From assembly GCA_029448655.1 (NCBI GenBank), contig JACCLO010000006.1, forward strand, positions 3,038,001-3,102,000: a stretch of 64,000 nt of DNA, in the 5' to 3' direction. A program made the translations under genes and the position numbers. Source of the stretch: Wolfiporia cocos (taxonomy: Eukaryota > Basidiomycota > Agaricomycetes > Polyporales > Phaeolaceae). The notes under the pieces were generated by a model that made no database searches, was not told the origin of the DNA, and saw nothing but the letters and a program-made list of their open reading frames with translations. Below, piece by piece: positions 33,909 to 44,332 of the stretch; positions within the stretch are counted from its first letter, which is position 1, and each line of letters opens with the position of its first letter.

Positions 33909-34830
33909 TATCACAAGACGCGCAGCGGACCCAATGCAACGCGCTTATGAGTGGTGTTATAGACCACTCCCCCAAAAGGGCTACGATAACAGCTCATGCT
34001 GCTATCAAGGGTCCAGCTATATCTGCAGTTCATATTCCCACGCTCGGCGCCTATTAGACACTCTATGGTGTAGGCCATGTATGCCGGTGCCACGTACGGG
34101 TAATGTACCCTAGTTATTGCTCCGTAACGTCTATGATATTATGCTTTCGCATTATCTGTGACATTACCCCCACTTCAAGGATTAACCGTCTCTGGTTAAG
34201 GAGATAACTTAGGCTGCATCAAGCCGCCCCCGGTACTAAGTATCACTTCTACTATGCTTTGTCATTGTGCCTGGTGAAGGGTACCCCCAATCCCTTATAC
34301 CATTTGGCTTATGACGTGTGTGCCAACCTCTTGAAGGCCCGACTTACACCCTGGATTTTGGGTGCGGGTTAAGGCTATTTAATAGTAGTTTTTACCACGC
34401 AAGCTTTGACCAATCTTATCCCCTGATACCTTACGGTTATAGAGGGGCCCCATGATACAGGGGGTCACGTGGTGGGTACTTTTCCCTCAGCTGCCAGTGG
34501 TTCGGAAGCGCCCCAGGCAGTGGAAATATTTGCCACCACCCAGGTTCGAACCGGCGACCGGGTGAGCTGTTATTATATCACAAGACGCGCAGCGGACCCA
34601 ATGCAACGCGCTTATGAGTGGTGTTATAGACCACTCCCCCAAAAGGGCTACGATAACAGCTCATGCTGCTATCAAGGGTCCAGCTATATCTGCAGTTCAT
34701 ATTCCCACGCTCGGCGCCTATTAGACACTCTATGGTGTAGGCCATGTATGCCGGTGCCACGTACGGGTAATGTACCCTAGTTATTGCTTCGTAACGTCTA
34801 TGATATTATGCTTTCGCATTATCTGTGACA
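33909..34830 (-). mobile_element. Nested miniature LTR element (TRIM)
   Basis: Two 255-bp direct repeats (33909-34163 and 34576-34830) flank 412 bp without genes. The 5-bp duplication CTTAA lies at 33904-33908 and 34831-34835. Read on the minus strand, each repeat begins TGTCACAG and ends TTGTGATA, so one terminal dinucleotide is not the usual CA. The two repeats differ at about one position (GCTCCG against GCTTCG). It splits the gag tail of element 2. Orientation is tentative. Confidence 0.85.
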
Positions 34831-36297
34831 CTTAATTCCTCCAATGTTAATGTAACATATGTTCCGATAGATGTGGACCCGGTAGTGACACCTGATGTGG
34901 AAATGGCAGACGCATCAGGTACCACTAAGAAATCAGAAAAGAAAGTGCAGCGTAGACGCGTCAAGAAAAAGACCGTCACGCTCGACATCTACCTAGACCA
35001 CCTGCGGGCAATCCCACCTGAGCGCAAAAGCGAAGGTGCCGCTGGGTATGACCTCTACTCCGCGGAGGAGGTCGTCGTTCCTAATGGGAAACGTATCACC
35101 GTAGATACTGGCATCAAGATCAGGATGCCAGCCGGTGTATACGGACGTATCGCCCCACGATCTGGACTCGCCCTCAAGGGGGTCAACGTGGAAGGCGGTG
35201 TAGTAGACGAAGACTACACCGGCCGAATAAAAGTCATACTGAATAATCAGACCGGAGCAGATTATCAGGTCGAGTATGGGGACAGAATCGCCCAGTTCAT
35301 ACTCGAATGCAATATGACACCCAACACCAAGATCGTCAAGTCGATCCACGAAACCGCGCGAGGGACACAGGGTTTCGGTTCAACTGGTGAGAAACTCAGG
35401 GGAAGTGTGGTGGTCATCCAGACGGGAAAACGGGGAAAGCAGATCGAAGTACCGATCACTCTCCACCGCCCCAATGGACGTGCCCTCTTCACAAAGGCTC
35501 TCATCGATTCCGGTTCTACTGGATCGGTGATCAGTAAGTCCTACGTGGAGGAACACCGACTCAAGCAGATCCCATTGGACCGCCCTATCAAGCTGTTCAA
35601 TGCCGATGGATCAACCAACAGCATGGGGCTCATGACGCACTATGTCGAGCTCCAAATGCAGATCGACACACACTTGGAAACTCGCAAGTTCCACGTTATG
35701 GAACTTAGCTCCGCGGACATCTTTCTGGGCTTCGACTGGCTCGAAGACCACAACCCTTCCATCGGCTGGAAGAAGCGAAGGATCACGTTCTCTTGTGACT
35801 GCGAACACGAGCAGATCGAGGACGGTGATCATATTTTCGCTGACGCATTGATCCGAAACAGGGAAGAGTGCAGGGCGGACATCGCCGAACGAGTCCGAGC
35901 CACGAAGGCAACCGAAATCGCCATCGCGACTGGCAAGACCACGGAAGCCAAAACATTCGAGGAGGTCGTACCCGAGTACTTGCACGAATTCAAAGAGGAA
36001 AAGGAATTCGACACACTCCCCGAACGGCGACCATGGGATCATGCCATCGAACTCCTCCCCAACTCCGAACCATACGCGGGCAAGATCTACGCCCTTTCAC
36101 CTAGAGAACAAGAAGCATTGGACGATTTCCTAGAAGAGCAACTGCGCACGGGCCGCATACGCCCATCGAAGTCACCATGGGGGGCACCCTTTCTTTGTAA
36201 AAACGAAAGATGGGAAACTACGCCCTATCCAGGACTATCGAAAGTTGAACCAGATGACCAAGAAGAACAAGTACCCGCTCCCGCTCATCCTCAATAA
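34831..36297 (+). CDS. dUTPase plus aspartic protease region of gypsy element 2
   Basis: The N-terminal ~45 codons are the end of gag. A complete trimeric-type dUTPase follows (about 34970-35390) with all five motifs: GAAGYDLYS, PRSGLALKG, GGVVDEDYTG (catalytic Asp), GDRIAQFI and RGTQGFGSTG. This enzyme hydrolyses dUTP to dUMP and limits uracil in cDNA. Retropepsin follows: KALIDSGSTGSVIS, the dimer-type Asp active site, and IFLGFDWLEDHNP. The frame runs into the RT N-terminus (RIRPSKSPWGAPF) and then shifts near 36190-36210, so it ends out of frame at 36297. The dUTPase itself has no visible lesion. Confidence 0.88.
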   Translation, partial: LNSSNVNVTYVPIDVDPVVTPDVEMADASGTTKKSEKKVQRRRVKKKTVTLDIYLDHLRAIPPERKSEGAAGYDLYSAEEVVVPNGKRITVDTGIKIRMPAGVYGRIAPRSGLALKGVNVEGGVVDEDYTGRIKVILNNQTGADYQVEYGDRIAQFILECNMTPNTKIVKSIHETARGTQGFGSTGEKLRGSVVVIQTGKRGKQIEVPITLHRPNGRALFTKALIDSGSTGSVISKSYVEEHRLKQIPLDRPIKLFNADGSTNSMGLMTHYVELQMQIDTHLETRKFHVMELSSADIFLGFDWLEDHNPSIGWKKRRITFSCDCEHEQIEDGDHIFADALIRNREECRADIAERVRATKATEIAIATGKTTEAKTFEEVVPEYLHEFKEEKEFDTLPERRPWDHAIELLPNSEPYAGKIYALSPREQEALDDFLEEQLRTGRIRPSKSPWGAPFLCKNERWETTPYPGLSKVEPDDQEEQVPAPAHPQ

Positions 36298-37242
36298 GCT
36301 GAAACGTGCTAAGTACTTTTCCAAATTGGACATTCGTTGGGGATACACCAACGTCCGAATCAAGGAAGGCGACGAAGAAAAAGCCGCCTTCATCACTAAT
36401 AGAGGGCTCTATGAGCCATTAGTGATGTTCTTCGGAATGTGCAATGCACCTGGCACGTTCCAGACCTTGATGAACGACATATTTAGAGACCTAGTCCTTA
36501 CTGGGAAGGTCATTGTATATTTGGACGATATCCTTATTTTTACGGAGAACCAGAAAGAACATAGAGAGATCTTGCGCAAGGTTCTTTTGGTTCTCCGTCA
36601 AAATAAGCTAACCTGTAAACCAGAGAAATGCGAATTTGAGAAATCTGAAGTAGAGTACCTGGGACACATAATCTCTCACGGGGAGATCCGTATGGACCCT
36701 GCGAAGGTTGCTGCAGTAGCCGAATGGCCAGCACCTTGGAACAAGAAAGAAGTACAATCCTTCATCGGATTTGCCAACTTCTACCGGAGATTCATCCCGA
36801 AGTTCTCAACGGTAGCGCGCCCCCTTATCAATCTAACCAAGGACGGGGAATGGCAATGGGGCGCGACAGAACAGGAATGCTTCGACAAGTTAAAAAACAT
36901 CTTCATCACAGCACCTGTACTAGGGATACCAAACGATGACGACCCGTTCCGCATCGGGGCAGACTCTTCAGACTTCGCAACTGGAGCCTGCCTCATGCAG
37001 AACCAGGACGGCATCTGGAAACCCATAGCGTACCATTCAAAGACGCTACTACCGGCGGAACGAAACTACGAGATTTACGATCGCGAACTACTGGCCATAA
37101 TGCACGCCCTGGACGAATGGCGGCATTTCGTAATGGGTGCCAAACACCCTGTAGAAGTATTAACGGACCATAAAAATTTAGAATACTTTAAGACCCCACA
37201 GAAGATTAATCCGCGACAGGCCCGGTGGATGACGGAACTTGC
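36245..37242 (+). pseudogene. Reverse transcriptase and RNase H of gypsy element 2
   Basis: RT palm and thumb: FSKLDIRWGYTNVRI, FGMCNAPGTFQ, and the active site VIVYLDDILIF, which is intact. RNase H: ADSSDFATGACL, YEIYDRELLAIMHAL, VLTDHKNLEYF. Relative to element 1 three codons (Thr-Glu-Leu) are missing after PLPLI at about 36290. A family-2 LTR interrupts RNase H/integrase after MTELA. Confidence 0.88.
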
Positions 37243-37878
37243 TGTTACGGGTCGAATACCCGTTCGTATATTCGAGTCGCGAATATAGTTCGTTCTTCTG
37301 CACGTAGGCACGTCGCCGTATGCAAGGCAAATACTCGTTAGATGCCTTCGGGTCCTAAGTGAAGTCCTTAGGAGATCGGTTAATATCCAATACGCATTAG
37401 AGGATATAATCTGTTCAAGTGCGAGTCAAAAAGAATATAAGACTCGCCGTTTCCTACGTTTGAGAACGAGTATAAGACTTCTTGTTTATACAACAAGGTC
37501 GAGCTGAAGAGCCTCGACGGTAAGTACATGAGTTTTTATACTACGCTAAGTTTCAGGGGTCAAGTCCGTCCCAGATGCCACCGATACTATCTACGCTATA
37601 GTCCCAAACGTCTGATAAGTATGGAGTGATATATCTGAGATGATAGATAGGAATGATGGCGGTTGAACGCCATCTGTCAGCTAATAAACGATGAACATGA
37701 AACGGTGGCAGGGTTGGATCTGCCAAAGATGAAATGAGCCCTATAGACTAGTACAACTGGGGATGCGCCCAGTAAGATCACGAGTAGCCAGGGGGGTTGG
37801 TTGCGCAACAAGTCCCTGTATCGTATTCGCCCGGTGGTGAGTTCTGTCGATATTCGAAAAATCAAAATAACCGTAACA
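37243..37878 (+). mobile_element. Family-2 LTR inserted in pol, 15-bp duplication
   Basis: 636 bp, about 70 bp shorter than the other family-2 copies because of internal deletions. The flanking duplication is GATGACGGAACTTGC, 15 bp, at 37228-37242 and 37879-37893, whereas the solo copy at 16805 has the normal 5 bp. The uninterrupted sequence is seen in element 1. Confidence 0.9.
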
Positions 37879-39942
37879 GATGACGGAACTTGCCGAGTAT
37901 GACCTACAACTCGTGCACATCCCCGGGAAGACCAATAGAAGGGCAGACGGACTATCCCAAAGAGGCGATCACGACGACAACAAGAATCACCTCGAAGGAC
38001 AGATCGTCCTGAAGGAACACCTCTTCGCCAAAGACAGCCCAGAACGGCTGAGATCCTCATTCTATACCCTACCTCACGGGATCACCCACGAGGAGGTGAA
38101 AGAGAGGGTCAAACGGAAGCCGCTCTCTACGACAAGGAGGTAGTAGAAGGATCAGTGGAAACGGCCGAGGACGGCCTACGCTACAGGAGGGGGAAGTTGA
38201 TCATTCCGAGAGACGAGGAATTAATCGGAAAAATCATTTCTTCATTCCACGACACGGTCTTGGCAGGGCACCCTGGCACAGAAAACATGTACACCGCCGT
38301 TCACTGCTCGTATTGGTGGCCAAAGATGCGAAACAACATACGCCAATACGTGAAGGCATGTATCAAGTGCCAACGCGCCAAGCCAGACCGCTCGAAAAGA
38401 GCTGCACCACTGAACCCGAATCCAACACCCGCGCACAATTGGGAGAACATTTCCGTTGACATGATCACGGGACTCCCAGTATCCAAGGGTCGGGACGCTA
38501 TTATTGTAGTTGTAGATATGAAATCCAAGGACTATATCGCGGTCCCAACCACAACCAGGCTAACCGCCGAAGGTTGGGCCAACATATTTGTAGATAAAGT
38601 ATACGCACAGCATGGACTACCAAAGAAAGTATTCAGTGACAGAGGACCACAGTTTGTATCGGACTTCATCAAAGATGTATACCGTAGATTAGGCATCAAG
38701 GGAAACCCCAGCACCGCGTTCCACCCACAAACAGACGGGCAGACGGAACGTATGAACCAGGAGCTGGAGGTATACCTACGATTATTTATCAACGACACAC
38801 ATACCAACTGGCCGGACTTACTCCCGCTAGCAGCATTTGCGTACAAGTGTCACGTACATAGTAGCACGGGCTACAGCCCCTTTTACCTTACTCACGGATG
38901 CCACCCATTTACAGGCGTGGAGGCACCAGAGCTGGAAGAGGGGGTGGGAGCAGCCAAGGACTGGGTCGAACACATGCACGAGGTCAGCCAAACCGCTTCG
39001 AAGAATCTTGAGAAAGCCAAACTTCGTATGAAAGAATACTACGACCGGAAACGAACCAACCCTCACACGTACAACGAGGGAGACATGGTTTGGGTCGATG
39101 GGCGAAACATTAACATGGGAAACCCCACGAAGAAACTCGATTCGAAGCAGTACGGCCCGTACAAGGTCACCAAGAAAGTCGGACATGGAGCATACGAACT
39201 GGACTTGCCCACAGACATGCGAGGCATATACCCTGTATTCAACAAAGTCCTACTACTCCCATATCATGCTCCGGCTTTCCCCAATCAGAACCATAATGAA
39301 CAGACGGAAAGCAATGACGCTCGCAGGCCCCTCAGGATCCTCGCATCCAGAGAAGACCGAGGGCGAGTCGAGCTGGAAGTCGAATGGTCTGATGGGACTA
39401 CGACATGGGAAAGGAAACGCGGATTGACTCCCTGGCAGGATTTAGTAACCAAGTTCTTCGAGGAAAGACCAACCGCTCCAGGCCATCAGTGGAAAAACAG
39501 ACATACTGAGTGGGACCCGGAGTGGGAAGACTTCGAGAAGAAATCCATTGCCATGGGACTCAGGCAAAACCCGAACGAATTCATCATCCACGACGACGTA
39601 GATATTGACTTATTGAAGAATGCAAAAATCCCCTTCTATATCTACCCGAAACAGCTCGTTGCCAGGAACCTCTGGTTTTGCAATCCAAAGACTCGTGTAA
39701 TACAATATGGAATACAAGTGGGACAATGCATAGAATCCACGATACCCAACAACCCGGGTTGGATCTATCCCGTACAGTATACCATACAGATGGCAAATCC
39801 ACACATCTGTCAGAAAGACGAACACGACCATCCCTGTCAAATCGACCAAAACCTCTGCAAGGTGATTGCTGGGCGTGGGGACACGCAGCTAGAAGAGGGG
39901 GTACTGTCACAAGCCGATTTCTTTCGCCTAGCTAGCGACTAG
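37879..39942 (+). pseudogene. Integrase and C-terminal tail of gypsy element 2
   Basis: 37879-38143 is the end of RNase H and the linker; a one-base loss near 38112 shifts the frame. 38155-39942 is open for 595 codons: integrase zinc region (GHPGTENMYTAVH ... CIKCQRAKPD), catalytic core with Asp in SVDMITGLP, Asp in FSDRGPQF and Glu in TDGQTERMNQELE, then a chromodomain-like stretch (RVELEVEWSDGTTTWE). About 150 further residues with conserved Cys, Trp and His (ARNLWFCNPKTRV, ANPHICQKDEHDHPC) match no domain I know. The last 12 codons lie inside the 3' LTR, and the polypurine tract AGAAGAGGGGGTAC is itself coding. Confidence 0.88.
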
Positions 39943-40279
39943 AGCCTGAACCCTTATCTTATCTAAGCGCGCGCCTAGCAGTCACATACAAGACCCCGAA
40001 CACCCTATATCACATGTTACCAGCCCCCCGGACACTCTGTGCCGTGTACTTACACCCATTATAGGGTTTACCATAGTATCGGACTCTCAGCTTACGTAAT
40101 AACTATACAGCAGCCAAACAATGTACAAACAGTAGAATAGCATATATACTGGCCGACGAGCAGGGTAGCACCCCAGACTTGTCTTGGCCTTATACGCCTT
40201 GAGTAGCCTCAGATCAGGAATACGCTTTCACGCGAGTCATATTCCCCTGAGTAGTTGCTTGAAGTTGTTGCTTGTGTCA
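39905..40279 (+). repeat. 3' LTR of gypsy element 2
   Basis: 375 bp, one difference from the 5' LTR. Preceded by a purine-rich tract and overlapped by the pol stop codon at 39940-39942. Followed by the TTCCA target duplication. Confidence 0.93.
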
Positions 40280-40307
40280 TTCCACCTGCTGCTAGCTCCA
40301 TGGCAGC

Positions 40308-41004
40308 TAAGGCTCCAACCATATAATATACATGTACAGGAAATCAGTAAATATATGGTATATGGTATATACATGATATATACATGGTATATACATGGTT
40401 TACATGGTTTTCAGGTGGTAACTTTTTCAGACATCTTGACATAGCCATTGCCTTGCCCATATGGCTCTGGAGATTGTCTCCTCCTTCAACAACATGCCAT
40501 AGGTATCAGTACTTGGCTGATGCAAGGAAAGATTTGGTGTTCAGTATTCAACAGCCACACTAGTGGCTGGAATGGCTTAGGAATTGTGCACAATGTGTGA
40601 GATGATGGGAAACTTTTACACATGAGTCTAATGCATGATGCAATCACTATGTGGGATAATATATAGCATAAACATAAATCTGATCTTACCTTCTGCCAAA
40701 TGAGAGGGTAAGCAGAGTATGTGGATTATGACTTAATACCTTTGCATTTGCACAGTGGCCACCAGATTGTCCAAATCTCATATTGCCACTGCACCATACA
40801 TTTTGTAGGACACATAACTAGCTCATGTACATATTCAAAACAACAATTGAGGGTCTAATATGAATGCATTCACAACAACCATATACCATATCATATACCA
40901 TGTATATACCATGTACTCGGCCACGTGTAAATACATGTATATAGTATATATATAAAACCATGTATACATGGTATATACATTATATGGTTGGAGTTGGAGC
41001 CTTA
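40308..41004 (-). mobile_element. hAT-like MITE, copy 2
   Basis: Ends TAAGGCTCCAACC and GGTTGG ... GGAGCCTTA, flanked by the exact 8-bp duplication ATGGCAGC (40300-40307 and 41005-41012), the hallmark of the hAT superfamily. Interior matches the copy at 18092-18737 in reverse complement. No transposase. The left end is 28 bp from the end of gypsy element 2. Confidence 0.85.
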
Positions 41005-41012
41005 ATGGCAGC

Positions 41013-41486
41013 AGGCAATGCCCACGGGAGACAAACTAAGCAATCTCGTAGATCTGGTGCCCAGCTTGCGCAGGGCTTGGTTCCAGTGAGTGCTGTTGTG
41101 GCGTCAAATTGCTCATGGGATTACAAGAAGTACAACTTTTGGCGTTAGCTCTGTATCGGTCAAGGTGGTCAACTCGGTTGTATTGTTACCAAGATGAAGC
41201 GTACCACTGATCACAACAGCCGCCAGCAGACTGAAGCCCAAGACTGCAGCTTGCAGTCCTGATTTTTCAGATACAGATCACTGAGCGGCATCTCGGGCAA
41301 CGAGCGCCGTCACGGACCAAGCGCCAGGCGCACGACGATCACCCAACGAGCTTCCGATATTGCACGCTAATTAATGTATCCATGTAAAGACTCCTAGCTA
41401 CATACTGCAATGTGCATTCACGCGACACTCATACATCACAGCCAACTCACATTATTTTAGGAAGATTTCCATCTCAATACCATCCA
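41013..41486. other. Intergenic
   Basis: 3' flank of the minus-strand GMC gene and the boundary between the repeat nest and the gene block. No coding signal recognised. Confidence 0.5.
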
Positions 41487-44332
41487 TCAGTAAATGAAAG
41501 CCGACCTGAATGCATCCTTGATCATATCGGCAGCCTTCTCAGCAACAGCAATCGTCGGCGAAACCTGCAGTGAGGCATTAGTGCGTTCACCACAGAAGCG
41601 CGAAGTGGTCATACTCACAGTGTGGCCTGACGTGATCTTGGGAAACACTGAGGCGTCTACGACCCTGAGATTTGGGATGCCATGCACGCGCAGTCGCGTA
41701 TCGACGACGCCGCCTTCCTCAAGCGGTGCCATGCGTGCAGTACTAGTCGGGTGGTACAGCGTCTGAACGCGTTCGCGTATGAGGTCTGCAATCTGCTCGT
41801 CCGACCATGTATGCATATTGTGGTTGAGGAACGGCTCGTCGCCGGCATGCTCGATCATGGAAGCAAGAGGCTCGGTGCGTGCGATGCGAGAGAGCAGCCG
41901 CACGCCGCGTACCAGGCAAGCCATGTCATGCTCCGTGGACAAATATCTATGACAGCGATGTATCAGATATAGGACACGATGTCTTGAGAAGGGACACACT
42001 TTGGATCAATGACCGGTGGCTCATGAGGATCCGCAGACTTCAATTGGACTGTGCCGACACTGGTTGGTCTACATCAAGGCAGTCAATACCATCTGATAAG
42101 TGATGTGTAACGAGTGGCCTACCTGACAGTGATGGCGTGCATAGCAAAGTAATGTCCGGGTGCAACTGCACCGTGTCCATGCTCGAAATAGGTAAGTGGG
42201 GAGAAGAAGAACTCTAAGTCCGGTGCTTCAGGACCAGAGGCTGCGTCCGCAACTGGCTCAGAGAACTTCTCTGGCGGGAAGAGCGTCTCATCGGAAGAGC
42301 GTACAAATGCGAGCGCCTCTGCAATCTGGACACGATGGGGGACCAGCTTTCAGCATTGTACAGCTCCGCTTTGGTGAAGACGCGTACATTACACCGAAGA
42401 GGACCGGTGCTGAACAGCTGGTACTGCAGCATGACTTTGGCGACCTTGAGTATGGCGGCCACGTTTCCTTGCTCGGCTTTCCGTACCGCCCATGGCATGC
42501 CAGAGATCTCCGACTTGGTTTTGTCTTTGAAATGCAAGTCGACCACCGGGTGATCCATCAAGTTAGATCCAACTGGAAGATCTGCTACCACAGGAATATT
42601 ATGCACATTGAGATGATTGGCGGGTCCGACTCCGGAAAGCATCAGGATCTGTAAGGTTAATTGATTCAGGAGCTGCTCCGGCATAATATAATTACTCATA
42701 CCTGAGGTGTATGTATTGCACCAGCACTATGTTTTTATGTCCGCCAAAGTGAATATTCCTATCCCTAAGATAAATTAGTGGTCAGGAACTCACCATACGA
42801 CTACCTCCTTGCGCGCCTTCACTTCGAACTGCTCTCCAGACCGACTCTCATATCGCACTCCCACCGCACGTAGCCGCGCCCTTCCGCCAGCGAACAATAT
42901 GCGAGTGACTTGTGCATGCGTGATGACCGTCAGGTTGGGTCGCGAAAGAACCTCCGGAGTTAAATAGGCAGATTCAGTGGATACCCGTCGCGACCGGGAA
43001 TCAATAAATGTCACTGCCACTTGTGTAAACCCGAGAGCTGATGTGCATTTCATTTCCAGGACTTACTGCACTATGACATAGAGTCGTAAGTTGCAAAGTC
43101 ACCGTGCAATGGTGAAAAATGCATGATATATACCTTGTTTGCCCCGAGTGTCCCCTTGGACGTGTTGAAGTCAGGGTTGCGAGGAATACCGGCTCGCTCA
43201 CATGCCTCGATGAAAGCGACAGTACTTTCCGCTATGTTTCCGTAATATCCAACTATCCCATGTCAGCACGCAAGCAATTGATGACTCGATTGTGTGGCCT
43301 ACTGTTTACAGGGCCAGCAGATCCTCGAAGAACTGTGTCCACAAGGGAGAAATTCTTACTCGGATGAAACTTCTCAAATTTGAGGAAGTATCTATATTTG
43401 GCGACAGTAAATTAGCAGTTGCGCTGTGAGAATCTCAATCCATACTGGCTGAAATCTTTGAATGTCCACTCATTTGCACCTTCCAGGCCTTTTTGCAGTT
43501 CAGCCCACTCGTCATAGTCTGATGGCGCGCCATAGTGGAAGCTGCCTCAACTCAATTCACACGTAACAAAATACTGAAGAGCACCGATAACTCACACCAT
43601 GGCGTTTACCGCAGAACCTACGGGATTTCAGCGTAATTGGTCATTTGATAAACATAGATGAACTCACAACCACCCAGGTACCGCCCTAAGATTTACGTAC
43701 TGAGTAGTCAGTCTATTGAGATTAGGGATCGCTTCGCCCACCTCTCGGCCAGAACCTCGCCTTTCCGTTAGCATGCTCCTGGGGTACAGTCCACAGGTTG
43801 TGGCTCTGTTTCGTGTTGAATGTCTGAGTATACAACAACGGTGTTTGGGTCCTCGGATCGTTCTTGGAACTAAGTCGGACGTTCACTATATCGCGCCACA
43901 ATGCGTCTATGCTCGCGACTCGCCTTCCGCCGGACTCAAGTAGCAACACCCGTATTGCGGGATCCTCAGACAAGCGCGACGCGAGCACACAGCCCGCGGT
44001 CCCTACACGGTCAAGTAAAGCCGCAGGTGAAATCTGTCCAATATATACACGAGCGGGTGCAACTCACCCCCGCCTGCGATGACAATATCGTACTCCTCTT
44101 GAGCCTCACCGTCTCTTGTACCCTTGATGCGTTGTCCGGCTCTTCTGAGCAACTTTGACGTGCTCGCGCCCCTGGAGAGCAAGAACCGCAAGATGATTGC
44201 GAGCGCTCCCAATACAGCAGCCGATCCCAGGGTCCGCCGTACGTCCGCTTCGCCTGCACGTACACGCAGCAGGCGCAGCAACGCAGCGAGCCGCCTCACG
44301 GTATCGGTGAGCGTGCCAGTACTCCCCACCAT
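41487..44332 (-). CDS. GMC-family FAD oxidoreductase with N-terminal membrane segment
   Basis: FAD-dependent oxidation of an alcohol or related substrate, producing H2O2 if an oxidase; the substrate cannot be read from sequence. The chosen start is ATG 44332 (MVGSTGTLTDTVRR); ATG 44410 is an in-frame alternative. Residues ~35-55 form a membrane segment (AAVLGALAIILRFLL). Then YDIVIAGGG/TAGCVLASRL (FAD-binding, split by an intron at 44067-44003), LLLESGG, LWTVPQEHANG, LGGCSAVNAMVFHYGAP (GMC signature 1, spread over 18-nt and 22-nt exons at 43685-43668 and 43617-43596), GTLGANK, TPQILMLSGVGP (signature 2), and the C-terminal LYHPTSTARM and DASVFPKITSGHT with two active-site histidines. The stop is TGA 41489-41487. 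At least ten exons; not all middle junctions were resolved. No disabling lesion was found. Confidence 0.85.

Larger units (their letters stand above)
30530..40279 (+). mobile_element. Ty3/gypsy element 2, dUTPase-encoding
   Basis: 9750 bp with LTRs at 30530-30904 and 39905-40279 and the 5-bp target duplication TTCCA (30525-30529 and 40280-40284). Order: gag, dUTPase, protease, RT, RNase H, integrase, C-terminal tail. Two later insertions lie inside: a small non-coding LTR element (33909-34830) and a family-2 LTR (37243-37878). The two LTRs differ at one position in my reading, so the copy is recent, but gag and pol carry several frameshifts. Same family as element 1, clearly diverged in the LTRs. 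Confidence 0.92.

Noticed and set aside
34540..34570. tRNA or SINE from a GGTTCGAACC B-box-like motif
   Set aside because: No cloverleaf stems could be paired around it and no A-box was seen; it lies inside the interior of the miniature LTR element.
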